Shown in pieces: positions 40,955-50,111 of a DNA stretch of 64,000 bases (position 1 is its first letter; every line of letters starts with the position of its first letter). A program made the position numbers and the translations under genes. The notes under the pieces are model-generated. The model saw nothing but the letters and a program-made list of their open reading frames with translations. It was not told the DNA's origin and searched no databases. Source of the DNA: Sphingobacteriales bacterium (GTDB taxonomy: Bacteria > Bacteroidota > Bacteroidia > Chitinophagales > Chitinophagaceae); assembly GCA_016235125.1 (NCBI GenBank), contig JACRLZ010000004.1, positions 62,001 to 126,000 on the forward strand. The letters are read 5' to 3'.

Positions 40955-41978
40955 AAAAATAATTCAGTCCCATTGCCTGCCTTGCCAGTTCAATGGTGGC
41001 TCTGGCGCTTTTCCTGGCTTTCTCCGCCCCTTTTTCCATAACAGCCTTCAGGTATTGATGATTATTCCGTATGGCTTCCGTTTTTTCCCGGATCGGGGTT
41101 ATGAATTTTATCATGTCTTCTGCCAGTTGCTTTTTCATATCGCCATAGCGGATAGAACAATTATTATAATCTTCGTCAAACTTTTTTACTACCGCATCAT
41201 CACTTACCAGCTTCATCAGCAGAAAAATATTTTCAATATAATCAGGCCTGGGCGATTTGGGCATAGCAGGCCCGGCATCCGTTTTTGCTTTCATCACTTT
41301 CTTTGTTATCTGTTCATCATCGTCTGAAAGATATAAGGTGGCCAATTGGTTTTCGCTTTTACTCATTTTTCCGGCTCCGTCCAAACTGGGTACTTTTATT
41401 AACTCTTCTCCAAAATTAAAAGCAACAGGCTCGGGGAAAACTTCTCCATAACGATGATTAAACCGGTTCACAAAATTCCTGGCCATTTCCAGGTGTTGTT
41501 CCTGATCCTTACCCACCGGAACATACTTTGCTCTATGAAGAATAATATCTGCTGTTTGCAGCACAGGGTAGGTCAGCAATCCTGCGTTTATATTATCCGG
41601 TTGTTGTCTTGCTTTGTCTTTAAATGTCGACGTTTTTTCCAATTCCCCTTTGTAAGCCAGCATATTCAGGTACAGATATAATTCTGCTGTCTCATGAACA
41701 TGGCTTTGACAATAAAGAGCTACTTTATCCGGATCAAGCCCACAGGCAATATTCTCTGAAAGAACACGGTGAACATTCTCTTTTAACTCCTTTGTATCCG
41801 GGTGTGTGGTTAGCGAATGTAAATCGGCCACCATAAAATAACATTCATATTCTTCCTGCATCCGCACATAGTTTCTTACTGCCCCGAAGTAATTGCCGAG
41901 GTGCAAAAAACCGGTTGGCCGGATACCGCTCATTACTACCTGCCTGCCGGCAGGCAAGGTTTCTTTCTTCCTGCTCAT
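40953..41978 (-). CDS. trpS: Tryptophanyl-tRNA synthetase
   Basis: 341 residues, class I. The HIGH-like motif is PTGFLHLGNYFGA and the KMSKS loop is AGKMSKSENQ. Charges tRNA-Trp. Unusual: residues 8-13 are LPAGRQ, encoded by a 16-bp perfect palindrome (41941-41956) inserted between the normal start and the conserved VMSGIRPTG. This looks like an in-frame palindromic repeat insertion that the enzyme tolerates at its N-terminus. Divergent from gatC. Confidence 0.95.
   Translation of the reverse strand: MSRKKETLPAGRQVVMSGIRPTGFLHLGNYFGAVRNYVRMQEEYECYFMVADLHSLTTHPDTKELKENVHRVLSENIACGLDPDKVALYCQSHVHETAELYLYLNMLAYKGELEKTSTFKDKARQQPDNINAGLLTYPVLQTADIILHRAKYVPVGKDQEQHLEMARNFVNRFNHRYGEVFPEPVAFNFGEELIKVPSLDGAGKMSKSENQLATLYLSDDDEQITKKVMKAKTDAGPAMPKSPRPDYIENIFLLMKLVSDDAVVKKFDEDYNNCSIRYGDMKKQLAEDMIKFITPIREKTEAIRNNHQYLKAVMEKGAEKARKSARATIELARQAMGLNYF
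41939..41959 (-). repeat. Palindromic repeat inserted in trpS coding sequence
   Basis: TGCCTGCCGGCAGGCA (41941-41956) is a perfect 16-bp palindrome within trpS codons 8-13 (LPAGRQ). Related palindromes occur in pheT (50145) and after pheT (52586). Confidence 0.85.
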
Positions 41979-41997
41979 TGCGGCGAAGATAGAACTT

Positions 41998-42105
41998 GTT
42001 GCTGGTTACTGGTAACTGGTTTTCAAAGTTTGAAATTTCCGATACCAGGCGAAAAAACCGAATTGAAGATTACAAGGAACAAGCAACCAGAAACCAGAAA
42101 CATTA
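41998..42105. repeat. Inverted heptad repeat, GTTACTG type
   Basis: Left arm 41998-42025: four units of exact 7-bp period, consensus GTTACTG. Right arm 42078-42105: four units, consensus AACCAGA, its reverse complement with changes. The right arm runs directly into the TATCTTTG box of gatC. Confidence 0.8.
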
Positions 42106-42111
42106 TCTTTG
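42104..42111 (+). promoter_or_regulatory. -7 box of gatC, possibly leaderless transcript
   Basis: TATCTTTG lies four bases before the gatC ATG (42116-42118). No clear -33 TTG is seen at 19-21 bases because the heptad arm occupies that region. Confidence 0.5.
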
Positions 42112-42115
42112 AATC

Positions 42116-42412
42116 ATGGAAGTAAACGATGCATTGGTGGAAAAGCTTGCTCATCTTTCCAGGTTGGCATTCAGTGGCGCAGAAAAAGAGGAAATAAAAA
42201 AAGATCTGCAAAAGATGATTGCATTTGTGGAAAAGCTGAATGAACTTAACCTTGAGGGTGTTGAGCCGTTATTGCATATGAGTGAAGAAATAAATGTTCT
42301 CCGTGAAGATGAGGTGAAAAATTCCATCAGCCGGGAAGAAGGTTTAAAAAATGCCTCATTGCATGATGATAAATTTTTTAAAGTACCAAAGGTAATAAAG
42401 AAGGAAGTCTGA
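42116..42412 (+). CDS. gatC: Asp-tRNA(Asn)/Glu-tRNA(Gln) amidotransferase subunit C
   Basis: 98 residues, standard GatC length. Begins VNDALVEKLAHLSRLAFSGAE and includes MIAFVEKLNELNLEGVEPL and a C-terminal FFKVPKVIK, the tail that wraps between GatA and GatB. Needed to convert mischarged Glu-tRNA(Gln) or Asp-tRNA(Asn). gatA is far away at 57336, so the subunit genes are dispersed. A heptad repeat begins at its stop codon. Confidence 0.93.
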   Translation: MEVNDALVEKLAHLSRLAFSGAEKEEIKKDLQKMIAFVEKLNELNLEGVEPLLHMSEEINVLREDEVKNSISREEGLKNASLHDDKFFKVPKVIKKEV

Positions 42413-42487
42413 GGTATGAGGTCAGAAGTTCACCTGATCATTTGGTTCACTTTCTGACCTCCGACGTCCGGCTTCTGACCTCTGATT
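42407..42487. repeat. Inverted heptad repeat, GTCAGAG type
   Basis: Left arm 42407-42427: three units of exact 7-bp period (GTCTGAG, GTATGAG pattern), starting inside the gatC stop. Right arm 42453-42487: five units, consensus TCTGACC. It fills the space up to the ATG of the ABC gene (42489). Confidence 0.82.
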
Positions 42488-42488
42488 T

Positions 42489-43205
42489 ATGAACAGTATT
42501 ATACATCTTGAACAAATCTGCAAAAGCTATTTCATGGGCAGGCATGAACTCCAGGTGCTGAAAGAAATTTCGCTGGATGTTTTTATAAACGAATATGTGG
42601 CGCTGATGGGGCCTTCCGGTTCGGGCAAAAGCACTTTAATGAATATCATCGGGTGCCTTGATACTCCCACAGCAGGAACTTATGTGCTGAATAATAATGA
42701 TGTCAGCACAATGAAAGACAATGAACTTGCAGAGATACGAAATAAGGAGATTGGCTTTGTGTTTCAGCAATTCAACCTGCTGCCGAGGCTTACGGCGCTG
42801 GAAAACGTAGCATTGCCCCTGGTCTATGCAGGTATGGGAAGAGCACAACGGAATAAAAAAGCCATGCAGGTGCTTGAAATGGTAAACCTGACCGACAGAA
42901 GCCATCACAAACCCAATGAGCTTTCTGGTGGACAGTGCCAAAGGGTTGCTATTGCAAGAGCATTGGTAAATGATCCTTCTATTATTTTAGCGGATGAGCC
43001 TACCGGAAACCTTGATACCAAAACATCCTACGAAATAATGGAAATATTTGACAGGATATATAAAAACGGGAATACCATTGTTGTAGTAACTCATGAAGAA
43101 GACATTGCGAGACATGCTCGGAGAATCGTAAGACTAAGGGATGGAAATATAGAAAGTGATGCCCCTAAGTCTCCTAAAGACGGTTATAAAAACATTTCTG
43201 TATAA
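42489..43205 (+). CDS. ABC transporter ATP-binding protein, MacB/LolD type
   Basis: 238 residues. Walker [20 protein letters not shown]-loop [20 protein letters not shown], signature [15 protein letters not shown], Walker [13 protein letters not shown] and switch His VTHEED. These match the LolD/MacB/FtsE subgroup (type VII exporters). No permease gene is adjacent, so the partner is elsewhere. The ATG directly follows the heptad repeat. Confidence 0.9.
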   Translation: MNSIIHLEQICKSYFMGRHELQVLKEISLDVFINEYVALMGPSGSGKSTLMNIIGCLDTPTAGTYVLNNNDVSTMKDNELAEIRNKEIGFVFQQFNLLPRLTALENVALPLVYAGMGRAQRNKKAMQVLEMVNLTDRSHHKPNELSGGQCQRVAIARALVNDPSIILADEPTGNLDTKTSYEIMEIFDRIYKNGNTIVVVTHEEDIARHARRIVRLRDGNIESDAPKSPKDGYKNISV

Positions 43206-43228
43206 AATTTTTTATCCGTTATAAAAGA

Positions 43229-43258
43229 AATACCGGCCCTGTTTATGAGGCCGGTATT
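43229..43258. terminator. Bidirectional hairpin between convergent genes
   Basis: Perfect 10-bp stem AATACCGGCC/GGCCGGTATT (43229-43238, 43249-43258) with a 10-base loop between the convergent ABC and lipoprotein genes. T/A-rich flanks on both sides. Confidence 0.75.
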
Positions 43259-43273
43259 AATAACTAAAGCCAT

Positions 43274-43753
43274 TTATTTTGCATCTAAATAATCCTGTTC
43301 AACAAATTGGTATAATGCTTCTGTCTTCCACTTAAACTTAGAAAGTATTGTTACATTTATATTAAGGCTATTTCGATTCCAAAGGTTCCTGTTTGATGAG
43401 TATAAATAATATTTCCTGGCAACTGCTACAGGGAGTGTGATGTAGTGTGTTATGGAAATTGAATCATCAAAAGTTACCAAAATAGAATCCCTTTCGTTAC
43501 CATTACCTACATATTCTGAGATTGGAGTAATTTTCGTTAAGCCATCCACAGTGCCCTGCGTTCGTAAGACTTTATCCCCAGGGTTTAATCTTGTTATATT
43601 TTGGGGGTAAATTATACCTGATAAGTAAGGTGTTACTACAATCTTATGATTAGTTTTATTTTCAAAATATGAATAGTAATTAGTTGACTTATCCTTTGTA
43701 CATCCTGTCAGCATGAATATCGAAATATAAGACAAAAACGATATTTGTTTCAT
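43274..43753 (-). CDS. Putative lipoprotein of unknown function
   Basis: 159 residues with a lipoprotein signal (FMLTGCTKDK, Cys about 18). The mature part is rich in Asn, Thr and aromatic residues with beta-strand character (HKIVVTPYLSGIIYPQNI; ISITHYITLPVAVARKYYLY). No family recognised. It lies ten bases downstream of the zincin-like lipoprotein gene and is probably co-transcribed with it. Confidence 0.7.
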   Translation of the reverse strand: MKQISFLSYISIFMLTGCTKDKSTNYYSYFENKTNHKIVVTPYLSGIIYPQNITRLNPGDKVLRTQGTVDGLTKITPISEYVGNGNERDSILVTFDDSISITHYITLPVAVARKYYLYSSNRNLWNRNSLNINVTILSKFKWKTEALYQFVEQDYLDAK

Positions 43754-43763
43754 AAAGAAATTT

Positions 43764-45405
43764 TTAATAAAAGCTTAATAATAAATCAATCTGTGCATCG
43801 CTAACTCCAGCAGGTTTATGCCCTTTTAATTGCACAGAGAGGCTTTGCAGGCTGAAAGAACTGCTTAAATATGATTCAATGTTGGGTAGTGTATATCCAG
43901 AAACCTGGTCATTAATTGTGCCAGTAAGTAAAACATTCGGAAAAAAATGCCCGAGCTCATTATAATTGTCAATCAGGTTAATAAACAACGAAGTATAATC
44001 GTCTGCGCCCTGTTCTTTCCCCCAATACTGATAGGCATATTGATTAGGATATTCAGGCGGGTTGGCGGGACTATAAGTTTCATCGCCATAATTATTAATT
44101 CCCCTTTCGGCATATTCCAAATGAGTTAAGAGCCACTCAATTCCTATTGCCCAACTTTCTCTTATCTCTGAAGTTGTAAGTAGAAATTGTAATGTGCCTA
44201 CAGCAAGATAGTGCGTTGTATGTCCGGTTTCATGACAAGTTGTTGAAAAAATTTCATCCGAATCGTATTCTGCATCAGTCTCGCCTCTAAACCGTGCAAT
44301 TTTAATTATAGGAAAAACCTCCCAGTTAATACCTTGCCAATTCTTGTTATCATTTACTGCTATGTAAACTTGCCTTCTATAATTAAAGAACGATCCTGGT
44401 CTTGCTAAGCCTTCAATATCTTTGTAATTATACCTGAATGCTCCCCTGAAAATATGCCCCGCAAAGCGGTAAATACCATCTGCCATATCAAAATTCCAGT
44501 CACCATTCAGTTTAGGCCCGTTTATCCAGGCTGTGGTGCCAAACAGATGCCACCTGATGGCAAAATAAGACCTTGCATACACTAAAGAATAGTTACATGG
44601 TCTGCGGAAGCAACTTTTCATCCGGTAATTACCGTTATAATCAGGAAAGGCATAATAAGTGGTAAACCATCTCCTTGCCCTTACCCTCACGCCTTCCATG
44701 CCAATGTAAGTATTTAGACGGGTATCAAAAACCCTTATGATGCCGCCGGGATAAAAGCAGCCTCTCTGCGGGTCATTTTTTACAGTATCCTCAAAATTGT
44801 TTGTTTGTACATACGCCTGGTCAAGCAGTTTATCAATATAAACATCGGTGGAACTGTTGCCGTCAATAAAGGAGCTATCGGTTTCCGGAATGTAGATATT
44901 CGAAATAATCTCATAGGGTATGCTGTCAATAAAATCGTAGTTGGGGGGCACAGCAGCATACTGATAGGTTGGTATTGAATCAGGCAATGAAGGGTCATGA
45001 TAGTAATCGCCATCCTGCGTTATGTTAGCTTCAATAGGAATGTCAGAAAAATCTATCGTTGTGTCACTTGTTAAAGCTTGGTATTGATTGGAATTTTGAG
45101 GCTTAAATTTTACATAATAATAAGTGGTCCTGATGTTAATCGGATGGCTGGGGATTATTCCGCTGCTGCTCAATGTTGAATATGCTGATTGCATATTGCT
45201 TACTGTGTAAGGATTTACTTTGGGCGTTCCTAAAATAATGACGCTACCATCATTTTTACCGAAAAGACCTGGCGGTGGCGGGTTTTTAATAGTAGCAGCT
45301 TGCTCCAATTTAGGTTGTTTTTGGCAGCTAATCAAAAAAAAATATTGTGGCGATTGCCGATAGCAATAAAATCTTAATTGCCCTGAAAAAGGATTTTGTT
45401 TTCAT
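43764..45405 (-). CDS. Zincin-like lipoprotein, reading frame broken in a 9-T tract
   Basis: The main open frame (to 45335) starts abruptly at ISCQKQP, a lipobox without its signal. Upstream, ATG 45403-45405 opens MKTKSFFRAIKILLLSAIAT, a perfect signal peptide, but a run of nine T (plus-strand A, 45334-45342) shifts it out of frame to a TAG. With eight T it would read ...TIFFLISCQKQ, a proper lipoprotein signal. The mature ~520 residues include CHETGHTTHYLAVG (HExxH zinc site) and a Trp/Tyr-rich beta region. It is a sequencing error, a recent mutation, or a phase-variable tract. Protein family otherwise not recognised. Confidence 0.72.
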
Positions 45406-45531
45406 AAAAAGGTTTTTTTAAGGTGAAGAAAAATTTTTTATGAAGTTCAGCGTTGTAACAAAGGCGGGCAAATAAATGGCGCAAAGTTTGTTGATGATAA
45501 ACCATTATTTATTGAAACCGAAATCGTTTTT

Positions 45532-45798
45532 ATGTCATTGGCTAAATTGTGCGGAGAAAACATACGAAGCTGGCGCAGGTTAAAAAACTTAAAGCAGGAA
45601 TCACTTTCTGAAAAAGTAAATATTGATAAAACAACACTCAGTAAAATCGAGAATGGAAGTGCATGTACAAATCTGTTGCAGATTGAAAAGTTAGCGGGGG
45701 CATTAGGCGTCCCCGCCCAGCAATTGTTGTTCAGCAACCCTGCTACTATTATTTCTCATCCCGAAAACAAAAACCCGGAAGGAATAAATCATATTTAG
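45532..45798 (+). CDS. XRE-family helix-turn-helix protein
   Basis: 88 residues. A Cro/C1-type HTH covers residues ~5-62: GENIRSWRRLKNLKQESLSE, VNIDKTTLSKIENGSA and LLQIEKLAGALGVPAQQLL. The short tail has no other domain. A stand-alone DNA-binding protein, target unknown. It is divergent from the lipoprotein operon at 43274-45405 and could regulate it. Confidence 0.85.
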   Translation: MSLAKLCGENIRSWRRLKNLKQESLSEKVNIDKTTLSKIENGSACTNLLQIEKLAGALGVPAQQLLFSNPATIISHPENKNPEGINHI

Positions 45799-45877
45799 CT
45801 TTTTTGATAAAAGAACAAGCTAATTGATTTTTAAGCTAAAATATTTATGGTTATTTTGCTCTTTATTAACTGGGGAT

Positions 45878-46438
45878 ATGTCTTTAAAAATCTACACCAA
45901 AACCGGCGATAAAGGTACCACCTCATTGATTGGGGGCACAAAAGTTTCTAAAGCACATATTCGAATTGAAACTTATGGGACGGTAGATGAACTGAATTCA
46001 TGGATCGGGTTTGTAAATGACCAGGTAAAACATAAACGGTCAGGAAAAATTCTGAAAGAAATACAGGACCGGCTTTTTACCATTGGTTCATCTCTGGCCT
46101 GCGACCCTGACAAGGACACCAAAATGAAAATACCTGACCTGCAGGATACCGATGTGGAATTGCTGGAAAAAGAAATAGACCGGATGAATGAAAAATTACC
46201 TGCGATGAAGTCATTTATTCTTCCCGGAGGTCATCCGACTGTTTCCTCGCTTCATATTGCCCGTTGCGTTTGCAGGCGATGTGAAAGATTGTGTGCTCAT
46301 ATGCAGGATGAAAAAATGTTTATCGATCGCTTAGTCATCAAATACCTGAACCGGCTGAGTGATTATTTATTTGTGCTGTCCCGGTTTATTGGCCATCGTT
46401 TGAAAGCAAAAGAAATTCCCTGGAAAGCAAGAATATAA
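45878..46438 (+). CDS. Cob(I)alamin adenosyltransferase, PduO type
   Basis: 186 residues from ATG 45878 (MSLKIYTKTGDKGTTSLIGG). Transfers adenosine from ATP to cob(I)alamin to make coenzyme B12. PduO features: KTGDKGTTSLIGG (ATP site), ETYGTVDELNSWIGF, FILPGGHPTVSSLHIARCVCRRCER and VIKYLNRLSDYLFVLSR. The extra in-frame sequence from 45824 has no support. No riboswitch was recognised upstream. Confidence 0.93.
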   Translation: MSLKIYTKTGDKGTTSLIGGTKVSKAHIRIETYGTVDELNSWIGFVNDQVKHKRSGKILKEIQDRLFTIGSSLACDPDKDTKMKIPDLQDTDVELLEKEIDRMNEKLPAMKSFILPGGHPTVSSLHIARCVCRRCERLCAHMQDEKMFIDRLVIKYLNRLSDYLFVLSRFIGHRLKAKEIPWKARI

Positions 46439-46440
46439 TC

Positions 46441-46535
46441 TGCTAATTCAATAATGTGCTAATTTGCTAATAAAACATGTGTTACCCTGGCTTAATTAAA
46501 GCATTAGCATATTGGCAAAATTGGCATATTAACAC
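46441..46535. repeat. Inverted repeat with 8-9-bp period, TGCTAATT type
   Basis: Left arm 46441-46473 contains TGCTAATT units; right arm 46499-46535 contains ATATTGGC/ATTAGCAT units, the reverse complement. Period is 8-9 rather than 7. It fills the space between convergent genes. Confidence 0.65.
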
Positions 46536-46536
46536 A

Positions 46537-47187
46537 TTACACAATTTTCCCATCTTTCATATGCAGCACCCGGTCACTAAGCTGCGCCAGTTCCTCATTA
46601 TGCGTTACAATAAGAAAGGTTTGATTGATTTTCTTTCTGAGGTCAAAAAATAACTGATGTAGTTCATTTGCATTGGCTGAGTCAAGATTGCCGGTGGGTT
46701 CATCAGCAAAAATTATATCCGGGTTATTGATCAATGCTCTTGCCACGGCCACCCGCTGCTGTTCACCACCGGATAGCTGGTTGGGTTTGTTTTCCATTCG
46801 TTCTGTCATGCCTAATATTTCAAGCAGCTCTTTTGCCTTTGCCTCAACTTCTTTCTTCTTTCTGCCAGCGAGCCAGCCGGGAATGCAAACATTTTCCAAA
46901 GCCGTAAATTCAGGTAGAAGATGATGAAACTGGAAAACGAAGCCGATATGCTTGTTTCTGAATCCTGCCAGTTTATTTCCTGTAAGTGCATGGATGCTGG
47001 CGCCATTCACAATCACTGTTCCCATATCAGCCTTATCAAGTGTGCCGAGTATATGTAACAAAGTGCTTTTGCCTGAACCGGAAGGTCCAACAATGGAAAC
47101 CACTTCACCTTTGGCAACATGGAGATCAACACCCCGCAATACTTCCACTGTTCCGTAGCGTTTATAAATATTTTTTCCTGTAAGCAT
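46537..47187 (-). CDS. lolD: ABC transporter ATP-binding protein, LolD type
   Basis: 216 residues. Walker [22 protein letters not shown], signature [19 protein letters not shown], Walker [14 protein letters not shown], switch VTHNEE. Length and the [21 protein letters not shown]-loop fit LolD, the ATPase that powers release of outer-membrane lipoproteins with LolC/E-type permeases. No permease is adjacent. The second related ATPase is at 42489. Confidence 0.88.
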   Translation of the reverse strand: MLTGKNIYKRYGTVEVLRGVDLHVAKGEVVSIVGPSGSGKSTLLHILGTLDKADMGTVIVNGASIHALTGNKLAGFRNKHIGFVFQFHHLLPEFTALENVCIPGWLAGRKKKEVEAKAKELLEILGMTERMENKPNQLSGGEQQRVAVARALINNPDIIFADEPTGNLDSANANELHQLFFDLRKKINQTFLIVTHNEELAQLSDRVLHMKDGKIV

Positions 47188-47505
47188 GCAGCCGACCTAA
47201 GATTTGATGAATCAAACCGACATAAAATTCTTCAGCCCGAAATTAAACACAAACGGATTGAAAAGTTTTATCAAAGATTCCCTCTGACAATATTATTAAA
47301 TTAAAGCTTTCCGGAGGAAATATCCGCAAAGGAAGGCCGATTACAAAAACCAGGCAGATTTATAGCTTAATTTTTTAAGAAATCCTTTAAACAGGGCCCC
47401 GCAACTATGGATTTGGTAAATTCGTTAATACAGCTACATTTGCGGAAAATTAGAGGGTATCAAAAGCCTGGAAAACCTTATTTCTAATTAAAAACCCCTT
47501 CGAAG
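47188..47505. other. Non-coding spacer with promoter for the DUF2795 gene
   Basis: 318 bases between divergent genes. The only clear signal is TTTG (47412-47415) with TACATTTG (47435-47442) 19 bases on, a consensus promoter toward 47506, leaving a leader of about 60 bases. No gene or structured RNA recognised. Confidence 0.6.
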
Positions 47506-47727
47506 ATGTTTTGGACACTTGAGTTAGCCTCATACCTTGAAGACGCACCCTGGCCGGCTACCAAAGATGAGTTGATTGATTATTCTATCCGCTCCGGCGC
47601 CCCTATTGAAGTAGTGGAAAACCTGCAGGAACTGGAAGATGAAGGCGATGTGTATGAAACCATCGAAGACATCTGGCCGGATTATCCTACCCAGGATGAT
47701 TTTCTGTTCAATGAGGATGAATATTAG
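47506..47727 (+). CDS. DUF2795 family small acidic protein
   Basis: 73 residues. WTLELASYLEDAPWPATKDE, then VVENLQELEDEGDVYETIED and IWPDYPTQDDFLFNEDEY. A highly conserved small Bacteroidota protein, strongly acidic at the C-terminus, with unknown function. It has its own promoter and terminator, so it is a single-gene unit probably well expressed. Confidence 0.88.
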   Translation: MFWTLELASYLEDAPWPATKDELIDYSIRSGAPIEVVENLQELEDEGDVYETIEDIWPDYPTQDDFLFNEDEY

Positions 47728-47750
47728 CCGTTGATTAAACTGATTAATAT

Positions 47751-47786
47751 AAAAGGGCTGCAATAAGCAGCCTTTATTATTTTTTG
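47751..47786 (+). terminator. Terminator of the DUF2795 gene
   Basis: AAGGGCTGC-AATAA-GCAGCCTT stem (one bulge) followed by TATTATTTTTT, 24 bases after the stop. Confidence 0.82.
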
Positions 47787-47807
47787 AAATGATTTGACAT
47801 TGTAAGG

Positions 47808-48623
47808 TCAACTTCCCATCTTTTCAATAACTCCGGCTGTAACTCCTGTAAAGCTGAAACCACCATCATGAAACAGGTTTTGCATCGTAACATATTTTGT
47901 CATATCACTGAACATAACCACACAATAATTAGCGCAATCTTCACCTGATGCATTACCAAGAGGGCTCATTGCTTCAGCATAATTGACAAAGCCATCAAAT
48001 CCCTTCACACCACTGCCGGCAGTTGTTCTGGTTGGTGATTGAGAAATCGTATTTACTCTTACCTTTTTCTTTTCTCCATAATAATAACCAAACATCCTCG
48101 TCACACTTTCCAGCAATGCTTTAGCATCCGCCATTTCATTATAATCGGGAAACACCCGTTGTGCAGCGATATAAGTCAGCGCCACCACACTTCCCCACTC
48201 GTTCAGCGCATCCATATCCCATGCAGTCCGCAATACTTTATGCAGGCTGATAGCCGATATATCCAGTGTTTTCTGGTTCCATTCATAATTCATTTCGGTA
48301 TAATGCTTTCCTTTCCGCACATTCAGACTCATTCCGATTGAATGAAGAATAAAATCAATTTTACCCCCAAAATGTTCTACCGCTTTTGTAAAAAGATTTT
48401 TTAAATCATCCATATTGGTCACATCGGCCCCGATTACAGGAGCATTGCCACATAGTTCGGCCAACTTACTAATCTCACCCATACGAATTGCAACCGGTGC
48501 ATTGGTCAAAACAATCTGTGCTTCTTCGCTATAACATTTCAATGCGGTTTTCCAGGCAATGGATTTTTCATCCAAAGCGCCGAAAATGATCCCTTTTTTT
48601 CCTTTCAGTAAATTATTTGACAT
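47808..48623 (-). CDS. fabI: Enoyl-[acyl-carrier-protein] reductase (NADH)
   Basis: 271 residues, last step of fatty-acid elongation. SDR fold with the FabI variants: GKKGIIFGALDEKSIAWKTA (NAD loop), VIGADVTNMDD, DFILHSIGMSLNVRKGKHYT, and the catalytic Tyr-x6-Lys in YNEMADAK. The C-terminal ATTAGS-like part TRTTAGSGVKGFDGFV is present. It should be the target site of triclosan-type inhibitors in this organism. Single gene in opposite orientation to its neighbours. Confidence 0.95.
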   Translation of the reverse strand: MSNNLLKGKKGIIFGALDEKSIAWKTALKCYSEEAQIVLTNAPVAIRMGEISKLAELCGNAPVIGADVTNMDDLKNLFTKAVEHFGGKIDFILHSIGMSLNVRKGKHYTEMNYEWNQKTLDISAISLHKVLRTAWDMDALNEWGSVVALTYIAAQRVFPDYNEMADAKALLESVTRMFGYYYGEKKKVRVNTISQSPTRTTAGSGVKGFDGFVNYAEAMSPLGNASGEDCANYCVVMFSDMTKYVTMQNLFHDGGFSFTGVTAGVIEKMGS

Positions 48624-48713
48624 AGCAATTCATTTTGTTGTGGTAAAAATAAGGAGATAGTTCGTACATCGAAGCAAAACCACCTGCCGATTTATGCAGT
48701 TGTATTTCTAAGC

Positions 48714-48944
48714 TCACGGAAACGTAAGACTTATAAGAAATACAAGTAAAAATGTATAAGCAAATATCAATGCAAAGGAAGCTATCATCCAAAAAAAGAA
48801 TCTGCGCATTGATTCCTTAGGGCGCAATATTTTTTGTAAATAATTATACAATAAATACACAGGAAAAAGTGACATAAGGACGATGAATAATATGGTCAGG
48901 GCTTTTAGTTTCAATTTGTAAAATTTTATCCGGACTCCAAACAT
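48714..48944 (-). CDS. Small two-span membrane protein
   Basis: 76 residues: a basic N-terminus (VRIKFYKLKLK), span one (ALTILFIVLMSLFPVYLLYN), a basic loop (KILRPKESMRRFF) and span two (FWMIASFALIFAYTFLLVFL). Positive-inside rule places both ends in the cytoplasm or periplasm as a hairpin. No family recognised; isolated between fabI and the FabH-like gene. Confidence 0.6.
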   Translation of the reverse strand: MFGVRIKFYKLKLKALTILFIVLMSLFPVYLLYNYLQKILRPKESMRRFFFWMIASFALIFAYTFLLVFLISLTFP

Positions 48945-49007
48945 CTGTTAGCTCCATTAAGACTTAACTTTGATCTTTGTATTCCATTTATTCCTAAAAG
49001 TACAAGT

Positions 49008-50084
49008 ATGGGTGTGAAAACCGTCATCACAGGAACGGGATGTTACATTCCTGAAATAATAAAAACAAACCAAGATTTCAGTAAACAGGATTTTTATACT
49101 GAGGACGCACAATTAATAATCACTCCGTCGCAGGAAATAGTAGATAAATTTCAAGACATCACCGGCATTGAAGAACGACGGTACGTCAATGATGCAATGA
49201 ATTCATCAGATATGGCGACCATTGCTGCCCGGTTGGCCATTGAAGAAAGCGGCATTGATCCCGAAGAACTTGACCAGGTGATACTGGCCCACAATTTTGG
49301 AAATGTTATCAAGAATACGATCCAGACTGATGTTTTACCGGCACTTGCCTCAAGAGTTAAACATGATCTGTGTATAAAAAACCCTAACTGTGTGGCGTAT
49401 GATATTCTGTTTGGATGTCCGGGTTGGGTACAGGGAGTGATACAAGCCGATACCTATTTCAAAGCAGGTATAGCAAAAAAGGCGCTGGTGATCGGTACAG
49501 AAACACTGAGCCGGGTGATTGACATGTACGACCGTGACAGTATGATATTTTCTGACGGTGCCGGAGCTTCAGTGCTGGAAATAAAAAAGGATACTGAAAC
49601 CAAAAGCGGCATTCTTTCCTGGTCTGTTCAAAGCCATTGCCTGGATGAGGCTTATTACTTATACATGGGCAAAAGTAATTTTCCGGATGCTGATTCCCGG
49701 ATAAGGTTTATTAAAATGAAAGGAAGAAAAGTCTATGAGTATGCTATGCTGCATGTTCCGGCCGCAATGAAAGATTGCCTGGATAAAGCAGGGGTTTCCA
49801 TCGGGGAAGTAAAAAAAGTTTTTATTCACCAGGCCAATGAAAAAATGGATGAAGGAATTATTCGTCGTTTATTCAAGTTATATGGATTAAAAGAAATGCC
49901 GGAATATATCATGCCGATGAATATTCAAAAATTCGGCAATAGCTCGGTCGCAACTATCCCTACTTTATTTGATATGGTCAAAAAAGGTAAATTAAACGAC
50001 CATCAGCTGGATATCGGCGATATTGTTTTATTCGCATCCGTAGGTGCAGGTATGAACATCAATGCCATTTGCTACCGGATGTAG
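49008..50084 (+). CDS. 3-oxoacyl-ACP synthase III-like (FabH-like) ketoacyl synthase
   Basis: 358 residues, thiolase fold. Catalytic Cys137 in DILFGCPGWVQG, the His motif KVFIHQANEKMDEGI and the Asn in KFGNSSVATIPTLFD complete the Cys-His-Asn triad. IEERRYV and SDGAGASVLEI are also typical. It condenses an acyl-CoA starter with a malonyl thioester. Bacteroidota usually have several FabH paralogues; whether this is the main one or a specialised one (flexirubin or aryl-polyene type) cannot be decided. A TAACTTTG box lies at 48965-48972. Confidence 0.9.
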   Translation: MGVKTVITGTGCYIPEIIKTNQDFSKQDFYTEDAQLIITPSQEIVDKFQDITGIEERRYVNDAMNSSDMATIAARLAIEESGIDPEELDQVILAHNFGNVIKNTIQTDVLPALASRVKHDLCIKNPNCVAYDILFGCPGWVQGVIQADTYFKAGIAKKALVIGTETLSRVIDMYDRDSMIFSDGAGASVLEIKKDTETKSGILSWSVQSHCLDEAYYLYMGKSNFPDADSRIRFIKMKGRKVYEYAMLHVPAAMKDCLDKAGVSIGEVKKVFIHQANEKMDEGIIRRLFKLYGLKEMPEYIMPMNIQKFGNSSVATIPTLFDMVKKGKLNDHQLDIGDIVLFASVGAGMNINAICYRM

Positions 50085-50111
50085 TTGCTGCCTGACACTT
50101 ATCTTTGCCGC

